Shown: positions 17,207 to 26,522, counted from the stretch's first letter. The stretch is DNA of 64,000 nt from CAZNNH01 sp964574335 (GCA_964574335.1 CAZNNH010000003.1:37458-101457); one strand, 5' to 3'. Notes: a model not told the origin generated them from the letters alone. Program-made: numbers and translations.

Positions 17207-19294
17207 TCACCGCCCCCCTCGAAGCGCGGCGACCGCCCGGTCAACGGCCCGCACCAGCCTCTCCGCCTCGACCCGGGCGCGGTCGGCGTCCTGGGCCTCC
17301 ACCGCCTCGGTCAGGCCGGGAAGGACCAGCGCCGCGTAGGTGGGGCGTGGCGCATACACGAGGTGCCGGAACCAGGGACGGCCCTCGAGACCGGCGGGGT
17401 CGATCAGGGCCCGCTCGACCCGAAGCAGGGCGGCGTGGATCCGCCCGAGGCGCGCCCGGTCGCCGTCGGCCAGCGCCTGCTCGGCCGCCTCCCCGACCGC
17501 TCGCGCCGCCTGTTCCCAGCCCCGCACCGCCGCCTGCAGGGGGGCCAGGTCCACGTCGACGTGACGCTTCCGGGCCTCGCGGCCGACCTCGTCGACGTAG
17601 GCTCCCACCTCCCGCGCGTAGGCCGCGTAGTCGAGGGGAGCGACGTCGCACTGGGCGAGGCGCAGGCCCGCCACCGCCCAGTAGCGGGCCAGCGTGGCGT
17701 GGTAGAGGTAGCCGGGATCCCCGATACGATCCACCCAGTTGAAGCTGTCGTAGATCGAGTGGTACACGCCGTAGGGCCCGTCGAACGTCAGGTCGGCCAC
17801 CGGGATGCCGAGGAAGTTCAGGAAGACGGTGTAGTCCGAGCCGCTGCCCAGGCGAGTGGCCACCTCGGCCTGGTCGGCAGCGACCGAGCTGGCCCGCCGG
17901 GCCGACGGACTCTGGCCCTGCCGGAGCCAGTTGTCGTAGACCGACCCACCCCGCGGGTCGGGGACCGCCCGCGCCACCTCGCGCAGGAAGCCCGCCAGCG
18001 CCGGCACCGCCGCCGCCCGGAACTGGTTGCCCGAAGCGGAGCTGTCCACGTTGAGGTAGGCGAGGGCCCCCGCCTGCAGACGCTCGGCCTCCAGCTCGCC
18101 CCACTCGGTGCTGCCGGTGAGCGTGAACTCCTCGGCGTCCCAGGAGGCGAACACCAGCGTGCGGCGGGGCCGGAAGCCGTCGCGGGCCAGCTCGCCGAAG
18201 GCCCGCACCATCTCCATCAGGCTGGCGCTGCCGCTCGACGGGTCGACGCCCCCGTAGACCCAGGCGTCGCGGTGGTTGCCCAGGACCACCCACTCGTCGG
18301 GTCGCTCGGCACCCTTCAGCCGACCCACGACGTTCCAGATCGAGCGCACCTTGCGGTCGTTTTCGATCACCAGGTGCAGACGCGCCGGCCCCGGGCCGAG
18401 GCGGTAGGTGACCGGCAACCCGCCCTGCCAGGCCAGCGGGGCCACCGGTCCGCCGAGGTTCTCGACCAGGTGGCGCGCGTCCTTGTAGGAGAGGGGCGCC
18501 GCCGCCACCGTCGGCATCGACACCGCCTGATCTGCCGGGACGAAGCGGCCTCCCGGAACCGATGCCCAGCCGGGCGTGCGTGGGTCGCCCGGCAGGTTGA
18601 AGTCGTAGACGATGCCCCCCCGCTGCAGGTGGCTCTCGGGGCCCCAGGGCCCCCGGGGATACACCTCACCCTTCCGGTACCCGTCGTCGGCCGGGTCCGA
18701 GTAGAGCAACAGCGCGGCGGCGCCCCGCTCCTGTGCGGTCTGGGCCTTGAAGCCGCGGTAGCTGTAGGGGACCGAGTAGCGGGCCAGCGCGATCTTGCCC
18801 CGGACGTCGATCCCCTCCCCCTCGAGGACGTCGTAGTCCTCGGGGTTGCCGCTGTTCACGTAGACGACGTCCGCGGTCACGTCGACGTCCGCGGAGTAGG
18901 CGCAATAGGGGATGCCGACCTCGGCGTAGGAGTCCTTGTCCTCCGGGATTCCTTCCTCGCGGAGCGAGAGCTTCTCGGCCACCGGCGCGACCAGCTCGGC
19001 CTGGTAGCGCACCGGCCAGGGGAGGTAGACGGGGTGCTCGATGAGGCGCACGTCCTCGAGCCCCCAGGCCCGCCACCGCTCGGCCACGTACAGGGCCAGC
19101 TCGTGGTTCCGCTTGGAGCCCGCCATGTGCGGCTCTTCAGTGAAGATGCGGTGCTCGCGGCGGCACGCCTCGGGACGGATCGTGGCCAGAAGCCGCGCCT
19201 CGAGCGAAGCCTGGCCGGCGACGCGGTCCGGAGTGAAGCCGGCCGGAGCGCCCGCCACGCCCGCGGCCAGGAGCAGCCCGCACAGAGAGATCAT
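17207..19294 (-). CDS. secreted M28-family metallopeptidase (glutamate carboxypeptidase II-like)
   Basis: A 695-residue exported di-zinc peptidase. Residues 1-17 form a signal peptide (LCGLLLAAGVAGAPA). A PA domain lies in the middle (VDVTADVVYVNSGNPEDYD). The zinc ligands match the GCPII pattern in order: LGNHRDAWVYGGVDP (His, Asp), WDAEEFTLTGSTEWGE (Glu-Glu), YLNVDSSASGN (Asp) and VYHSIYDSFNW (His). A transferrin-receptor-type dimerisation domain forms the last 120 residues. It would cleave C-terminal or dipeptide residues outside the cytoplasm. It stands alone on this strand, and the upstream 280 bases hold no other gene on its strand. Confidence 0.92.
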   Translation of the reverse strand: MISLCGLLLAAGVAGAPAGFTPDRVAGQASLEARLLATIRPEACRREHRIFTEEPHMAGSKRNHELALYVAERWRAWGLEDVRLIEHPVYLPWPVRYQAELVAPVAEKLSLREEGIPEDKDSYAEVGIPYCAYSADVDVTADVVYVNSGNPEDYDVLEGEGIDVRGKIALARYSVPYSYRGFKAQTAQERGAAALLLYSDPADDGYRKGEVYPRGPWGPESHLQRGGIVYDFNLPGDPRTPGWASVPGGRFVPADQAVSMPTVAAAPLSYKDARHLVENLGGPVAPLAWQGGLPVTYRLGPGPARLHLVIENDRKVRSIWNVVGRLKGAERPDEWVVLGNHRDAWVYGGVDPSSGSASLMEMVRAFGELARDGFRPRRTLVFASWDAEEFTLTGSTEWGELEAERLQAGALAYLNVDSSASGNQFRAAAVPALAGFLREVARAVPDPRGGSVYDNWLRQGQSPSARRASSVAADQAEVATRLGSGSDYTVFLNFLGIPVADLTFDGPYGVYHSIYDSFNWVDRIGDPGYLYHATLARYWAVAGLRLAQCDVAPLDYAAYAREVGAYVDEVGREARKRHVDVDLAPLQAAVRGWEQAARAVGEAAEQALADGDRARLGRIHAALLRVERALIDPAGLEGRPWFRHLVYAPRPTYAALVLPGLTEAVEAQDADRARVEAERLVRAVDRAVAALRGGR

Positions 19295-19574
19295 GGGTCC
19301 CCCCTTTCCCCCCGAGTTTCGGAGGAGGACTGCGCGGATTCTACCCCCCGGCCGGCCCCGGGACTCTCCCCCCGGGAAGGCCCCAGGCGGGACCTCGAGG
19401 GGGCGCGGGGCGTGCCCGGGGACCGAGTCGCCGATCGGAGTCCCCTGCTATCTGGCTTGATACAAGCCGGTTACCGCCTTGCCCTCGGCCCAACATCAGT
19501 CCCCGAAAGAAAAACGAATCCCCGGAACTCCCCTGGCAGGGCCTGCGTCTATGCTGTCGGGTGGAGGAGGAACC

Positions 19575-19724
19575 GTGATCCTGATCCAGATCCTCGGAGC
19601 CCTGGCACTCCTGGCCGGAAGCGCCCTCGTGCTGCTCGCCGTCTGGGAGGCCGATCGCACCCAACCGGAGGCCAGCCCGGCCCGCACGCTCGAGACCGGA
19701 GAGACCTTGCGCAGGGCGGCGTGA
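19575..19724 (+). CDS. small single-pass membrane protein
   Basis: A 49-residue protein. A strong ribosome-binding site GGAGGAGG lies 4 bases before the GTG, which argues for real translation despite the size. Residues 2-24 (ILIQILGALALLAGSALVLL) form one hydrophobic helix, followed by a charged cytoplasmic or periplasmic tail with EADRTQPEASPA. I recognise no family. The upstream gap (19295-19574) holds only a GGCTTG-ATA-CAAGCC hairpin at 19454-19468. The tRNA-Glu gene starts 51 bases after the stop. Confidence 0.55.
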   Translation: MILIQILGALALLAGSALVLLAVWEADRTQPEASPARTLETGETLRRAA

Positions 19725-19748
19725 CCCGGCAGGCCGCCGACCGCGACG

Positions 19749-19757
19749 TGGTAAACT
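19749..19757 (+). promoter_or_regulatory. extended -10 element for tRNA-Glu
   Basis: TGG-TAAACT has the TGn extension typical of promoters with a poor -35, and no -35 hexamer is visible at 17 bases. A start near 19764 would place the mature tRNA 12 bases downstream. Confidence 0.45.
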
Positions 19758-19775
19758 CCCTTTTCCCCCGACCAC

Positions 19776-19852
19776 GACCCTGTGGTGCAGAGGCCCAGCA
19801 CGTCACCCTTTCAAGGTGAAGATCGCGGGTTCGAATCCCGCCAGGGTCGCCA
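19776..19852 (+). tRNA. tRNA-Glu (anticodon TTC)
   Basis: The cloverleaf is complete: acceptor GACCCTG pairs with CAGGGTC, D stem GTGC/GCAC, anticodon stem TCACC/GGTGA with loop CTTTCAA (anticodon TTC), and T stem GCGGG/CCCGC around TTCGAAT. The discriminator is G, and the 3' CCA is encoded. It is 77 bases long. The toxin-antitoxin module at 19874-20471 lies directly on its 3' side. Confidence 0.96.
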
Positions 19853-19873
19853 CCTCCGATCGCCCCGGCGGGG

Positions 19874-20188
19874 CTACCGCGCGTAGGCCGAGTCGTGATC
19901 GGGGTGCAGTGAGACGACGCGCAGGAAGTCCCCATCGCGGTACGCGACAGCGCGGATCTTCTGGCTCAGGCGCAGCGAGTGGACCTTGGCCCCGTTTGGG
20001 GCCTTGAGGTGCTCGATCCCCTCCCATTGGAGGCCGGTGTGGCGGTAGAGGGCCGTCCACTCCAGCGCACGCAGTCGGCGCAAGGGCGCAACGACCTGCT
20101 TGAGCTCGGCCTGCTCCAACCTGAAGAAGACGTCCTGGAACTCCGGGCTGTTCAGGTCGAGGCGGACGCGGCTACTTCCGGCGGCCAC
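19874..20188 (-). CDS. RelE/ParE-like type II toxin
   Basis: A 104-residue protein with the RelE/ParE-like sequence pattern: an N-terminal helical region rich in Leu/Glu (EFQDVFFRLEQAELKQV), then YRHTGLQWEGIEHLK, then VHSLRLSQKIRAVAYRDG and the last strand FLRVVSLHPDHDSAY. This is the order of the ribosome-dependent mRNase or gyrase-poison fold (helices, then beta-hairpin with Arg/Lys, then a final strand with HPDHD as in mRNA-interferase relatives). The start overlaps the 3' end of the antitoxin by 17 bases. It ends 21 bases from tRNA-Glu. The family assignment is by pattern and not certain. Confidence 0.65.
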   Translation of the reverse strand: MAAGSSRVRLDLNSPEFQDVFFRLEQAELKQVVAPLRRLRALEWTALYRHTGLQWEGIEHLKAPNGAKVHSLRLSQKIRAVAYRDGDFLRVVSLHPDHDSAYAR

Positions 20189-20471
20189 GCGAGCGTCCCC
20201 GCGGGCCCGTGCGGCGCCTCGCCAACTCCTCCACGTCGCTCTCCGCCGCAGGCGTCGCCGCGGCCCAGGCGAGGCCGCTTCCGATGCGGGAGCGGTCGGG
20301 CTCTTCGAGCGTCCAGAGCTGGGACTGCGGCACCACCGCGACGGCCGTCAGCAGGATGCTGCCGTCCGGGCGCCGCTCGACGCGGAGGGGCTTCCCCGCG
20401 TAGCTCTTGCCGAGCGAGATCTGTCCGCTCTTTCCCACCACCTTGATCTCGGCGCCGGCCACGATGGGCAT
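20172..20471 (-). CDS. AbrB/MazE-like antitoxin
   Basis: A 99-residue protein. The N-terminal part EIKVVGKSGQISLGKSYAGK is the swapped-hairpin (AbrB/MazE) DNA-binding pattern, followed by RVERRPDGSILLTAV. The C-terminal half (about 55-95) is acidic and helical with a basic tail, the usual toxin-binding layout. The ATG has the strong site GGGAGGGGG four bases upstream; in-frame codons further upstream have none. The antitoxin precedes the toxin with a 17-bp overlap. The palindrome at 20493 in its promoter region suggests autorepression. Confidence 0.65.
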   Translation of the reverse strand: MPIVAGAEIKVVGKSGQISLGKSYAGKPLRVERRPDGSILLTAVAVVPQSQLWTLEEPDRSRIGSGLAWAAATPAAESDVEELARRRTGPRGRSRGRRK

Positions 20472-20492
20472 TGCCCCCTCCCTTACTGCTGT

Positions 20493-20504
20493 CATGCTAG
20501 CATG
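20493..20504. promoter_or_regulatory. operator-like palindrome upstream of the toxin-antitoxin pair
   Basis: CATGCTAGCATG is a perfect 12-bp palindrome 22 bases upstream of the antitoxin ATG. A related arm (GCATG-CCAA-CATGC, 20500-20513) overlaps it. Tandem half-sites of this type are common operators for autoregulated antitoxins. Between it and 20771 (about 270 bases) I see no gene. Confidence 0.45.
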
Positions 20505-20771
20505 CCAACATGCAGACGTGCAATGGTGCCGCACGACTCCCGACGACAGAGCAGGCTTCGGGCATCTTGGACGTCGCGGCTGTGGTTGGCCGTGGGACGC
20601 TCGCGTCCCAGAACCGCGCATCAGGAAGCTCCCAGCTCCCCGGTTGTGCCGGTATGTGCCGGCACTGCGCGTTCCGGGCACAGGCATGAGGCTTGCACCC
20701 AGCTCCGCGGAGTGCGCCACCGACCGCATCGACGGCCCGGTCCCGAGGATCGACGGCGGCGAGGGAGATCG

Positions 20772-23168
20772 ATGATGACCGAGTTCCTCCGAGACCTGGG
20801 GTTTGCGCTGAGGGTGCTTCGACGCCGGCCCGGATTCACCTCGGTGATCACCCTGACTCTGACGCTCGGGATCGGGGTGACAGTGCTGGTCTTCAGCCTC
20901 GTCAAGGGCCTGCTCTTCGACTCACCCTTCCGCGACGTCGATCGGCTGCTGTTCATGGCGGAACGCGTCTCGGGGATGGATGGTGGCGCGCTCTCCTATC
21001 CCAGCCTGCTCGAGTATCAGCGGGATGATCGGGCGCTCGAAGAGCTGGCGGGCTTCCGCCTACAGTCCTGGAACCTCACGGGCGACTCCGCCCCCGAGCG
21101 CCTCGACGGGCTCCAGGCGTCCTCGAGCCTCTTCAGCACCCTGGGCGTCCGCCCCATCCTCGGACGTACGTTCACCGCCGAGGAGGACCGACCCGGAGGC
21201 GCCCGCGTGGTGGTCGTCAGCGAGGAGCTCTGGCGGCGGCGCTTCGGCGCCGATCCGAGCGTCCTGCAACGGACCCTCCAGCTAGACGACACGCCCTACC
21301 GCATCGTGGGTGTGATGCCCTCCCGCTTCCAGATCTGGCGCCGGGCCGACCTCTTCACCCCCCTCGGGCATCGTGCCCCCTATACCGACCGACCCGAGTG
21401 GAAGTGCATCTACGCGGTCGGGAGGCTGAAGCCCCGGGTTTCGCCGGATCAGGCCCGCGCGGCCATGGCCGTCGTGGCCAGCCGCCTGGCCCAGGCCGAC
21501 CCCACGGCCAATGGCGGGCGGGAGTGCAGCCTGACGCCGATGCGGGATCATGCCGTCCGAGGCGTGCGACGGGTTCTCTGGACCCTCGCCGGCGTGTGCC
21601 TGCTGGTTCTCGTGCTCTGTTGCATCAACGTGGCCGGCCTCCTGCTGGCCCACGGAGTGGAGCGATCCCGGGAGCTCTCGATTCGCGCCTCCCTGGGTGC
21701 CGGAAGGCTCAGGCAGGTCCGACCGCTGCTCGCCCAGAGCCTTGTCCTCGCCCTCGGCGGCGCCGCGGGCGGCTTGCTGCTCGCCACCTGGGGCGTCCGC
21801 CTGGCCACCGTCGTGCTCCCCCGCTTCACTCCGGACGCCGGTCTCCCCTGTATCGACGCCCCGGCCGTGATCGTTGCGGTCCTCCTGGCCGTGGTCGTCG
21901 GCATCACCACCGGGAGCGCCCCCGCCTGGTTCTTGACACGCCGACCCGCGGCCACCGCCGAGGCGGCGCGCCAGGGTCGGGCCACGGCCGGCCACACCCG
22001 ACTTCAGGACGGCCTGGTTGTGGCCCAGGTGGCCCTGGCGGTCGTGACGCTGACCGCCGCAACCCTCATGCTGCACAGCCTCCTGAAGCTAATGGCCGTC
22101 CCGCTGGGCCTCCAGCAGCAGGGAGTCGTCCTGGCCGACCTGACCCTCCCGCCGCACACGTACCCGGATGCAGCCCGCGTCAGGCTCTTCTATCAGGAGG
22201 CCCTCGCGCAGACGGAGCGAATCCCTGGCGTCCGCTCGGCGGCGATGATGACCACAGCGCCGATGAGCGGCATCCCCTGGGACGCCTCCTATTCGGTAGA
22301 GGGCCAGGAGCCGCCCGACAACGACGACGAGAACGAGTGTGACTACGTGGCCGTGTCCCGCGACTACTTCAGGACCCTGGGGATCGCTTTGACGGAAGGA
22401 CGCGCCTTCTCCGATCGGGACGATGCCGAGGCGATCCCTGTCGCCGTCGTGAATCGCGCTTTCACCGCCCGGCACCTCGCCGGTGGCAGCCCGCTCGGGA
22501 AGCGCCTCTCCTTCCCCTTCATGGGCGGCCGCTCGCTCGAGATCGTCGGAGCCGTGGAGGACGTGCGGCGCTGGGGACCTGAGAGCGCTCCCCGCGTGAC
22601 GATCTACGTGCCGCTAGCTCAGAGCCCATCGGCGATCGTGACCCTCGCCACCCGTACTTCGCACGCCCAAGGGCTGGCGGCCTCCATGCGAGACGCGCTC
22701 CGGCGGGTCGATCCGAATCTCCCGCTGGCAAACCTTCGGACCATGGCCGAGGTGGTGTCCGAGGCATCGGGCACACGGCGCATGGCGGCCTCGTCCCTCG
22801 CCACCCTGGGCGGGATTGCGCTTTGTCTTTCGGCCCTGGGGCTCTATGGCGCTCTGAGCCGACGGGTGGTGAGTCGGAGGCGCGAGATCGGCATTCGCCT
22901 CGCGCTCGGCGCCCAGAGCCGAGAGATCCTCCGGCATTTCATGAGGCGCGGGCTGTGGCTGACCGCCGCGGGGGCGGCTGCCGGAAGCGTCATCTCACTC
23001 CTGCTCGCCCCCCTGCTCGCCAGCCTCCTCTTCGGAGTCCGTCCGAGGGATCCCATCTCCCTGGTGGTCGTTCTCGCCGTCATGCTTCTCGCCGCGGCCC
23101 TGGCGACCTCGCTCCCTGCTCGGCGCGCCGCCAGCGTGGACCCGGCGGTGGCGCTGCGGGGCGAGTAA
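20772..23168 (+). CDS. ADOP-family duplicated FtsX/MacB-like permease
   Basis: A 798-residue membrane protein with two MacB/FtsX units. The first helix follows the entry motif LGFALRVLRRRPGFTSVITL. A periplasmic MacB-type domain runs about 50-240 (LFSTLGVRPILGRTFTAEED). Helices near 265, 315 and 365 include ERSRELSIRASLGAGRLRQ. The second periplasmic domain (about 430-660) has DYFRTLGIALTEGRAFSD, followed by three helices with RRREIGIRLALGAQ. The duplication and the absence of an ATPase gene fit the acidobacterial duplicated orphan permease type. GAGGGAGA precedes two adjacent ATG codons. Substrate unknown; MacB relatives export lipoproteins, peptides or antibiotics. Confidence 0.9.
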   Translation: MMTEFLRDLGFALRVLRRRPGFTSVITLTLTLGIGVTVLVFSLVKGLLFDSPFRDVDRLLFMAERVSGMDGGALSYPSLLEYQRDDRALEELAGFRLQSWNLTGDSAPERLDGLQASSSLFSTLGVRPILGRTFTAEEDRPGGARVVVVSEELWRRRFGADPSVLQRTLQLDDTPYRIVGVMPSRFQIWRRADLFTPLGHRAPYTDRPEWKCIYAVGRLKPRVSPDQARAAMAVVASRLAQADPTANGGRECSLTPMRDHAVRGVRRVLWTLAGVCLLVLVLCCINVAGLLLAHGVERSRELSIRASLGAGRLRQVRPLLAQSLVLALGGAAGGLLLATWGVRLATVVLPRFTPDAGLPCIDAPAVIVAVLLAVVVGITTGSAPAWFLTRRPAATAEAARQGRATAGHTRLQDGLVVAQVALAVVTLTAATLMLHSLLKLMAVPLGLQQQGVVLADLTLPPHTYPDAARVRLFYQEALAQTERIPGVRSAAMMTTAPMSGIPWDASYSVEGQEPPDNDDENECDYVAVSRDYFRTLGIALTEGRAFSDRDDAEAIPVAVVNRAFTARHLAGGSPLGKRLSFPFMGGRSLEIVGAVEDVRRWGPESAPRVTIYVPLAQSPSAIVTLATRTSHAQGLAASMRDALRRVDPNLPLANLRTMAEVVSEASGTRRMAASSLATLGGIALCLSALGLYGALSRRVVSRRREIGIRLALGAQSREILRHFMRRGLWLTAAGAAAGSVISLLLAPLLASLLFGVRPRDPISLVVVLAVMLLAAALATSLPARRAASVDPAVALRGE

Positions 23169-23212
23169 CGCCTCCGGCCTGAAGGCTGATCGATCGCTTC
23201 GGGACCCTCGAC

Positions 23213-24208
23213 TCAGCCCTTCAGGTGCTGGTCCAGGAACCCGATCACCGTCTCCCAGGTCGGCGTGTAGGGCATCGGGTTGGTGACCTTGCAGCCGTTG
23301 CTGGAGGTCGACCGTATCGTCGCCGCCTCCCGGAGGGTGTCGTCGGTGAGGAAGGCGTTCCAGGGGCCGTGGGGCGCCGTCGGCAGGCTGATGAAGACCG
23401 CGTCCCGGCAGGCCTTGTTGAGGGCCATGTAGAGTCGCTCGCCCTGGTTGTGCGGCACCAGCGGATCGGAGTCCCCGTGCAGGATCAAGAGCGGTGGGTC
23501 GGCGTCGCTCACGTAGCGCGCGGGGTCGGCGGCCTGCACCTTGTCGGGGCAGGACTGGATCGCGCATCCCACCAGCCGGGACTCGGGAGACGTCTCGCTG
23601 TCGTGGCACTGTGAGGGCGCGCACCTCTGCAGGGCCCAGTCATCCATGATCAGGAAGTCGGTGGGCGGATAGAAGGCCACCGCGGCCTGCACCCGACTGG
23701 AGACGCCGGTGGTCCCGACCGAGCCTTCCATCTCCGGAGCGTCGCCGGTCAGCGCCGCCATCGCAGCCGTCCAGCCTCCGGAGCTGTCGCCCATCACACC
23801 GATGTGATCCGGATCGAGGTGGTACTGCACCGCATGCACCCTGAGCCACCGGATGGCAGCCTTGATGTCGTGGAGCTGACCCGGGAACTTCACCTGCGAG
23901 CTGGAACGGATGGAGACGCCGGCCACGGCATAGCCCGCCGGGTTGAGCCGCTGGGCGAGGATCCCGGCCGTGCTCTTCCCCGCGTCGGCCATCCAGGCCG
24001 ACCCGCCGGTCCAGATGACGACGGGCACCGGCCCCGCCGCTCCCGCGGGCAGGTACAGGTCGAGCTTGTGGCCGTTGCTGGTCAAAGGCTCCGGCGGTGC
24101 GTAGTCGAGGTCGGCGCGGGTGGGCGGCGGCTGAGCAAAGGCCATCGACCCCACCAGAGCGGTTGCGAGCCCCAAGATCGCGATCTGTCGAACGCTGAGC
24201 CGAACCAT
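23213..24208 (-). CDS. secreted alpha/beta hydrolase (esterase/lipase-like)
   Basis: A 331-residue exported hydrolase of the BD-FAE/hormone-sensitive-lipase-like group. Signal peptide about 1-25 (ILGLATALVGSMAFA). The oxyanion region is PVVIWTGGSAWM near residue 65. The nucleophile Ser is in GVMGDSSGGWTAA near 145. The acid is in LILHGDSDPLVPHNQ near 245, and the His in LPTAPHGPWNAF near 285. Several Cys pairs in the middle (CAPSQCHDS, CAIQSC) fit an exported protein. It likely cleaves small or carbohydrate esters outside the cytoplasm. Strong ribosome-binding site AGGAGG before the ATG. It is transcribed alone. Confidence 0.88.
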   Translation of the reverse strand: MVRLSVRQIAILGLATALVGSMAFAQPPPTRADLDYAPPEPLTSNGHKLDLYLPAGAAGPVPVVIWTGGSAWMADAGKSTAGILAQRLNPAGYAVAGVSIRSSSQVKFPGQLHDIKAAIRWLRVHAVQYHLDPDHIGVMGDSSGGWTAAMAALTGDAPEMEGSVGTTGVSSRVQAAVAFYPPTDFLIMDDWALQRCAPSQCHDSETSPESRLVGCAIQSCPDKVQAADPARYVSDADPPLLILHGDSDPLVPHNQGERLYMALNKACRDAVFISLPTAPHGPWNAFLTDDTLREAATIRSTSSNGCKVTNPMPYTPTWETVIGFLDQHLKG

Positions 24209-24458
24209 CGGCCACCTCCTCCTCGGGCGGGGACGGCACCCGCCACGCCATCAGACACGGGTATAGATCGACCAGGGCGGAGGGTCAACACCCTGTCGCG
24301 GCCGCGCTCCACATGCCCCGGCGCCCCCCCCGAGAGACGCTGACAAGGTTTAACGCGTCCGGCCGATGACAGAGCCGACGGACGGCACTAGGCTACAGGT
24401 CAGTTTGGGGGAGCCGTGGACGGACGCTGGACGAACCGATGAATAGGAGCTTCTCGCC

Positions 24459-25751
24459 ATGATGCAGCCCAACAACCCAGCACGAGGGCTGGCTCTGCTC
24501 GCCGCGGCGGCGGTCTGCGCCTGGGCCGCGACGGCCGCCGCCGACGACTGGCCCCAGTGGCAGGGCCCAGACCGCAACTCCATCTCCCAGGAGCGCGGCC
24601 TGCTCCAGCAGTGGCCCCAGGACGGCCCCCCTCTCGCGTGGAAGGCGGAAGGCCTGGGCGGCGGCTACAGCGCCCCCTCCATCGCCAAGGGGCGGATCTA
24701 CGGCATGAGCGATCGGGGCCAGGACGAGGTGGTCTGGGCGCTGACCGAGACGGACGGCCGCCCGCTGTGGGTAACGCGCCTCGGGCCGGCCTTCCAGCAG
24801 AGCTGGTCGCAAGGCAAGGAAGGCCCCGGCGCGACACCGACGGTCGACGGAGAGCGGCTGTACGTGGAGGGCCTCGCCGGGAACGTCGCCTGCCTTCAGG
24901 TTCGGGACGGCAAGCTCGTCTGGCAGCGCAGCATGCAGAAGGACTTCGGCGGCACCGTGCCTCGTTGGAGCTTTCGTGAGTCACCCCTGGTCGACGGAGA
25001 CCGGGTCATCGTCACGCCGGGAGGCCCAGGCGCCACGCTGGTGGCCCTCGACAAGGGGACGGGCGCCACCCTCTGGAAGAGTCGGGTGCCCGGCGACCCC
25101 AAGGCCGCCTACGCCTCACCCATCGCCATCGACTTCGACGGGCAGCGACAGTACGTCCAGCTCACCGCCCAGACGCTGGTCGGGGTGGCCGCGTCCAACG
25201 GGGCGTTCCTGTGGCGCTACGACCGGCCCGCCAACAGCCACGGCATCAACTGCGCGACACCCCTCTACCACGACGGTCTGGTCTTCGCGGCTTCGGCCTA
25301 CGGCACCGGTGGCGGGCTGGTCCGTTTGAAGAGGGCCGGTGGCGGAGGAGTCGAGGCCGAGGAGGTCTACTTCACCAACAAGATGCAGAACCACCATGGC
25401 GGCATCGTCCTCATTGACGGCTCCCTCTACGGCGCCAACGGCGGCAACTCCGGTGGCTATCTGGTGTCTCTGGACTTCCAGACCGGAGCCGTCCACTGGG
25501 ACGAACGCCGAGGCGAACGCCGCGCGCCCAAGGGCTCGGTGGCCGTCGCCGATGGCCGCCTCTACTACCGTACGGAGGACGGCACCCTGCTGCTGATCGA
25601 GCCGAACCCTCGTGAGTACACCGAGCGCGGGCGCTTCGAGCAGCCGTTCCGGACCGACAAGCCGGCGTGGGCGCATCCCGTCATCGCCAACGGCAAGCTC
25701 TACGTACGCGACCAGGACCTGCTGCTCTCGTACGACGTCCGACGGAGATGA
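24459..25751 (+). CDS. PQQ-like beta-propeller repeat protein, secreted
   Basis: A 430-residue exported protein with a signal peptide (about 9-28, LALLAAAAVCAWAATAAA) and repeated PQQ-type blades: WPQWQGPDRNSISQERG (the usual opening of PQQ-repeat outer proteins), VVWALTETDGRPLWV, LVALDKGTGATLWKSR, LVGVAASNGAFLWRYD, and YLVSLDFQTGAVHWDE. Such proteins bind PQQ or serve as scaffolds. I see no PQQ dehydrogenase catalytic motifs, so a binding or scaffold role is more likely. AGGAG lies 9 bases before the ATG. The methyltransferase gene starts 49 bases downstream. Confidence 0.88.
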   Translation: MMQPNNPARGLALLAAAAVCAWAATAAADDWPQWQGPDRNSISQERGLLQQWPQDGPPLAWKAEGLGGGYSAPSIAKGRIYGMSDRGQDEVVWALTETDGRPLWVTRLGPAFQQSWSQGKEGPGATPTVDGERLYVEGLAGNVACLQVRDGKLVWQRSMQKDFGGTVPRWSFRESPLVDGDRVIVTPGGPGATLVALDKGTGATLWKSRVPGDPKAAYASPIAIDFDGQRQYVQLTAQTLVGVAASNGAFLWRYDRPANSHGINCATPLYHDGLVFAASAYGTGGGLVRLKRAGGGGVEAEEVYFTNKMQNHHGGIVLIDGSLYGANGGNSGGYLVSLDFQTGAVHWDERRGERRAPKGSVAVADGRLYYRTEDGTLLLIEPNPREYTERGRFEQPFRTDKPAWAHPVIANGKLYVRDQDLLLSYDVRRR

Positions 25752-25800
25752 GCGCGGGCCGCCGCGGCTCGCCACCGCGCCGGCGTCGCCGGGGGATCCC

Positions 25801-26481
25801 ATGAGACGCGTCGACTCGATCGAAGACCTCCTGGGCGAGGTCGTGCCCCTCTCCGCGAGGACGATCGTCGACGTCGGCTGCGGCACCGGCGATCTGGTGC
25901 GCTGGCTGGTCGGTCGGGGCGCGAGGGTCACCGGCGTGGACACGCCTGCGATGCTGGCCCGCGCCCAGACCCAGCCGCCGGCCGGCCAGGAGGCCTATCT
26001 CCCGGGGGGAGCGGAGGCGCTCCCGCTGCCGGACCAGGCCGTGGACGTGGCGATCTTCGACGCCAGCCTCCACCACGTGCCCGCCGAGCGAATGCGCGAC
26101 GCCGTGGCCGAGTGCGCCCGCGTGCTGCGGCCCGCCGGACGCGCGGTGTTCATCGAGCCGGTCGCCAAGGCCGGCTCCTACTACGACCTCACCCGGGTGG
26201 CCGGGGACGAGGCGGAGGTCCAGAGGCTGGCCCACGCGGCCATCCTCGAGGCCCCGGCCCAGGGACTCGAGCCAGAGAACGAGGAGCTCTTCTACCTGTC
26301 GCGCTCCTTCGCCGACTACGAGCACCTCGTGGCCGTCTTCGTCGAGGACGAGAAACGTCTCGCCGACTGCCTGGCGCGAGCGCGCGAGGAGACCAAGCGC
26401 CGCGCCGCCGAGGCAGGCATCGCCTTCGGCGACGTCCGCTACCGCTCGATCTGCCGCCTCGACGTCCTCAGGCGATCCTGA
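25801..26481 (+). CDS. class I SAM-dependent methyltransferase
   Basis: A 226-residue methyltransferase with the SAM-binding motif TIVDVGCGTGDLVRWL (about 20-35), motif II GARVTGVDTPAML, and YLPGGAEALPLPDQAVDVAIFDASLHH, as in the Methyltransf_11 group. RVLRPAGRAVFIEPV follows. The last 60 residues contain a helical block with no recognised substrate domain. The substrate is unknown. The ATG is the first codon after the preceding gene's spacer, with only a weak GGGGGA site. Confidence 0.85.
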   Translation: MRRVDSIEDLLGEVVPLSARTIVDVGCGTGDLVRWLVGRGARVTGVDTPAMLARAQTQPPAGQEAYLPGGAEALPLPDQAVDVAIFDASLHHVPAERMRDAVAECARVLRPAGRAVFIEPVAKAGSYYDLTRVAGDEAEVQRLAHAAILEAPAQGLEPENEELFYLSRSFADYEHLVAVFVEDEKRLADCLARAREETKRRAAEAGIAFGDVRYRSICRLDVLRRS

Positions 26482-26522
26482 GGCTACCTGGTGCCTCGGG
26501 TGCCCTTCCCAAGCGCACGTTC

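Noticed and set aside
16652..19819. A plus-strand open frame of about 1,055 codons
   Set aside because: It lies opposite the dnaJ-like and M28 peptidase genes, both with clear family motifs. Its product is Arg/Pro/Gly/His-rich with no domain. It is a GC-rich shadow frame.
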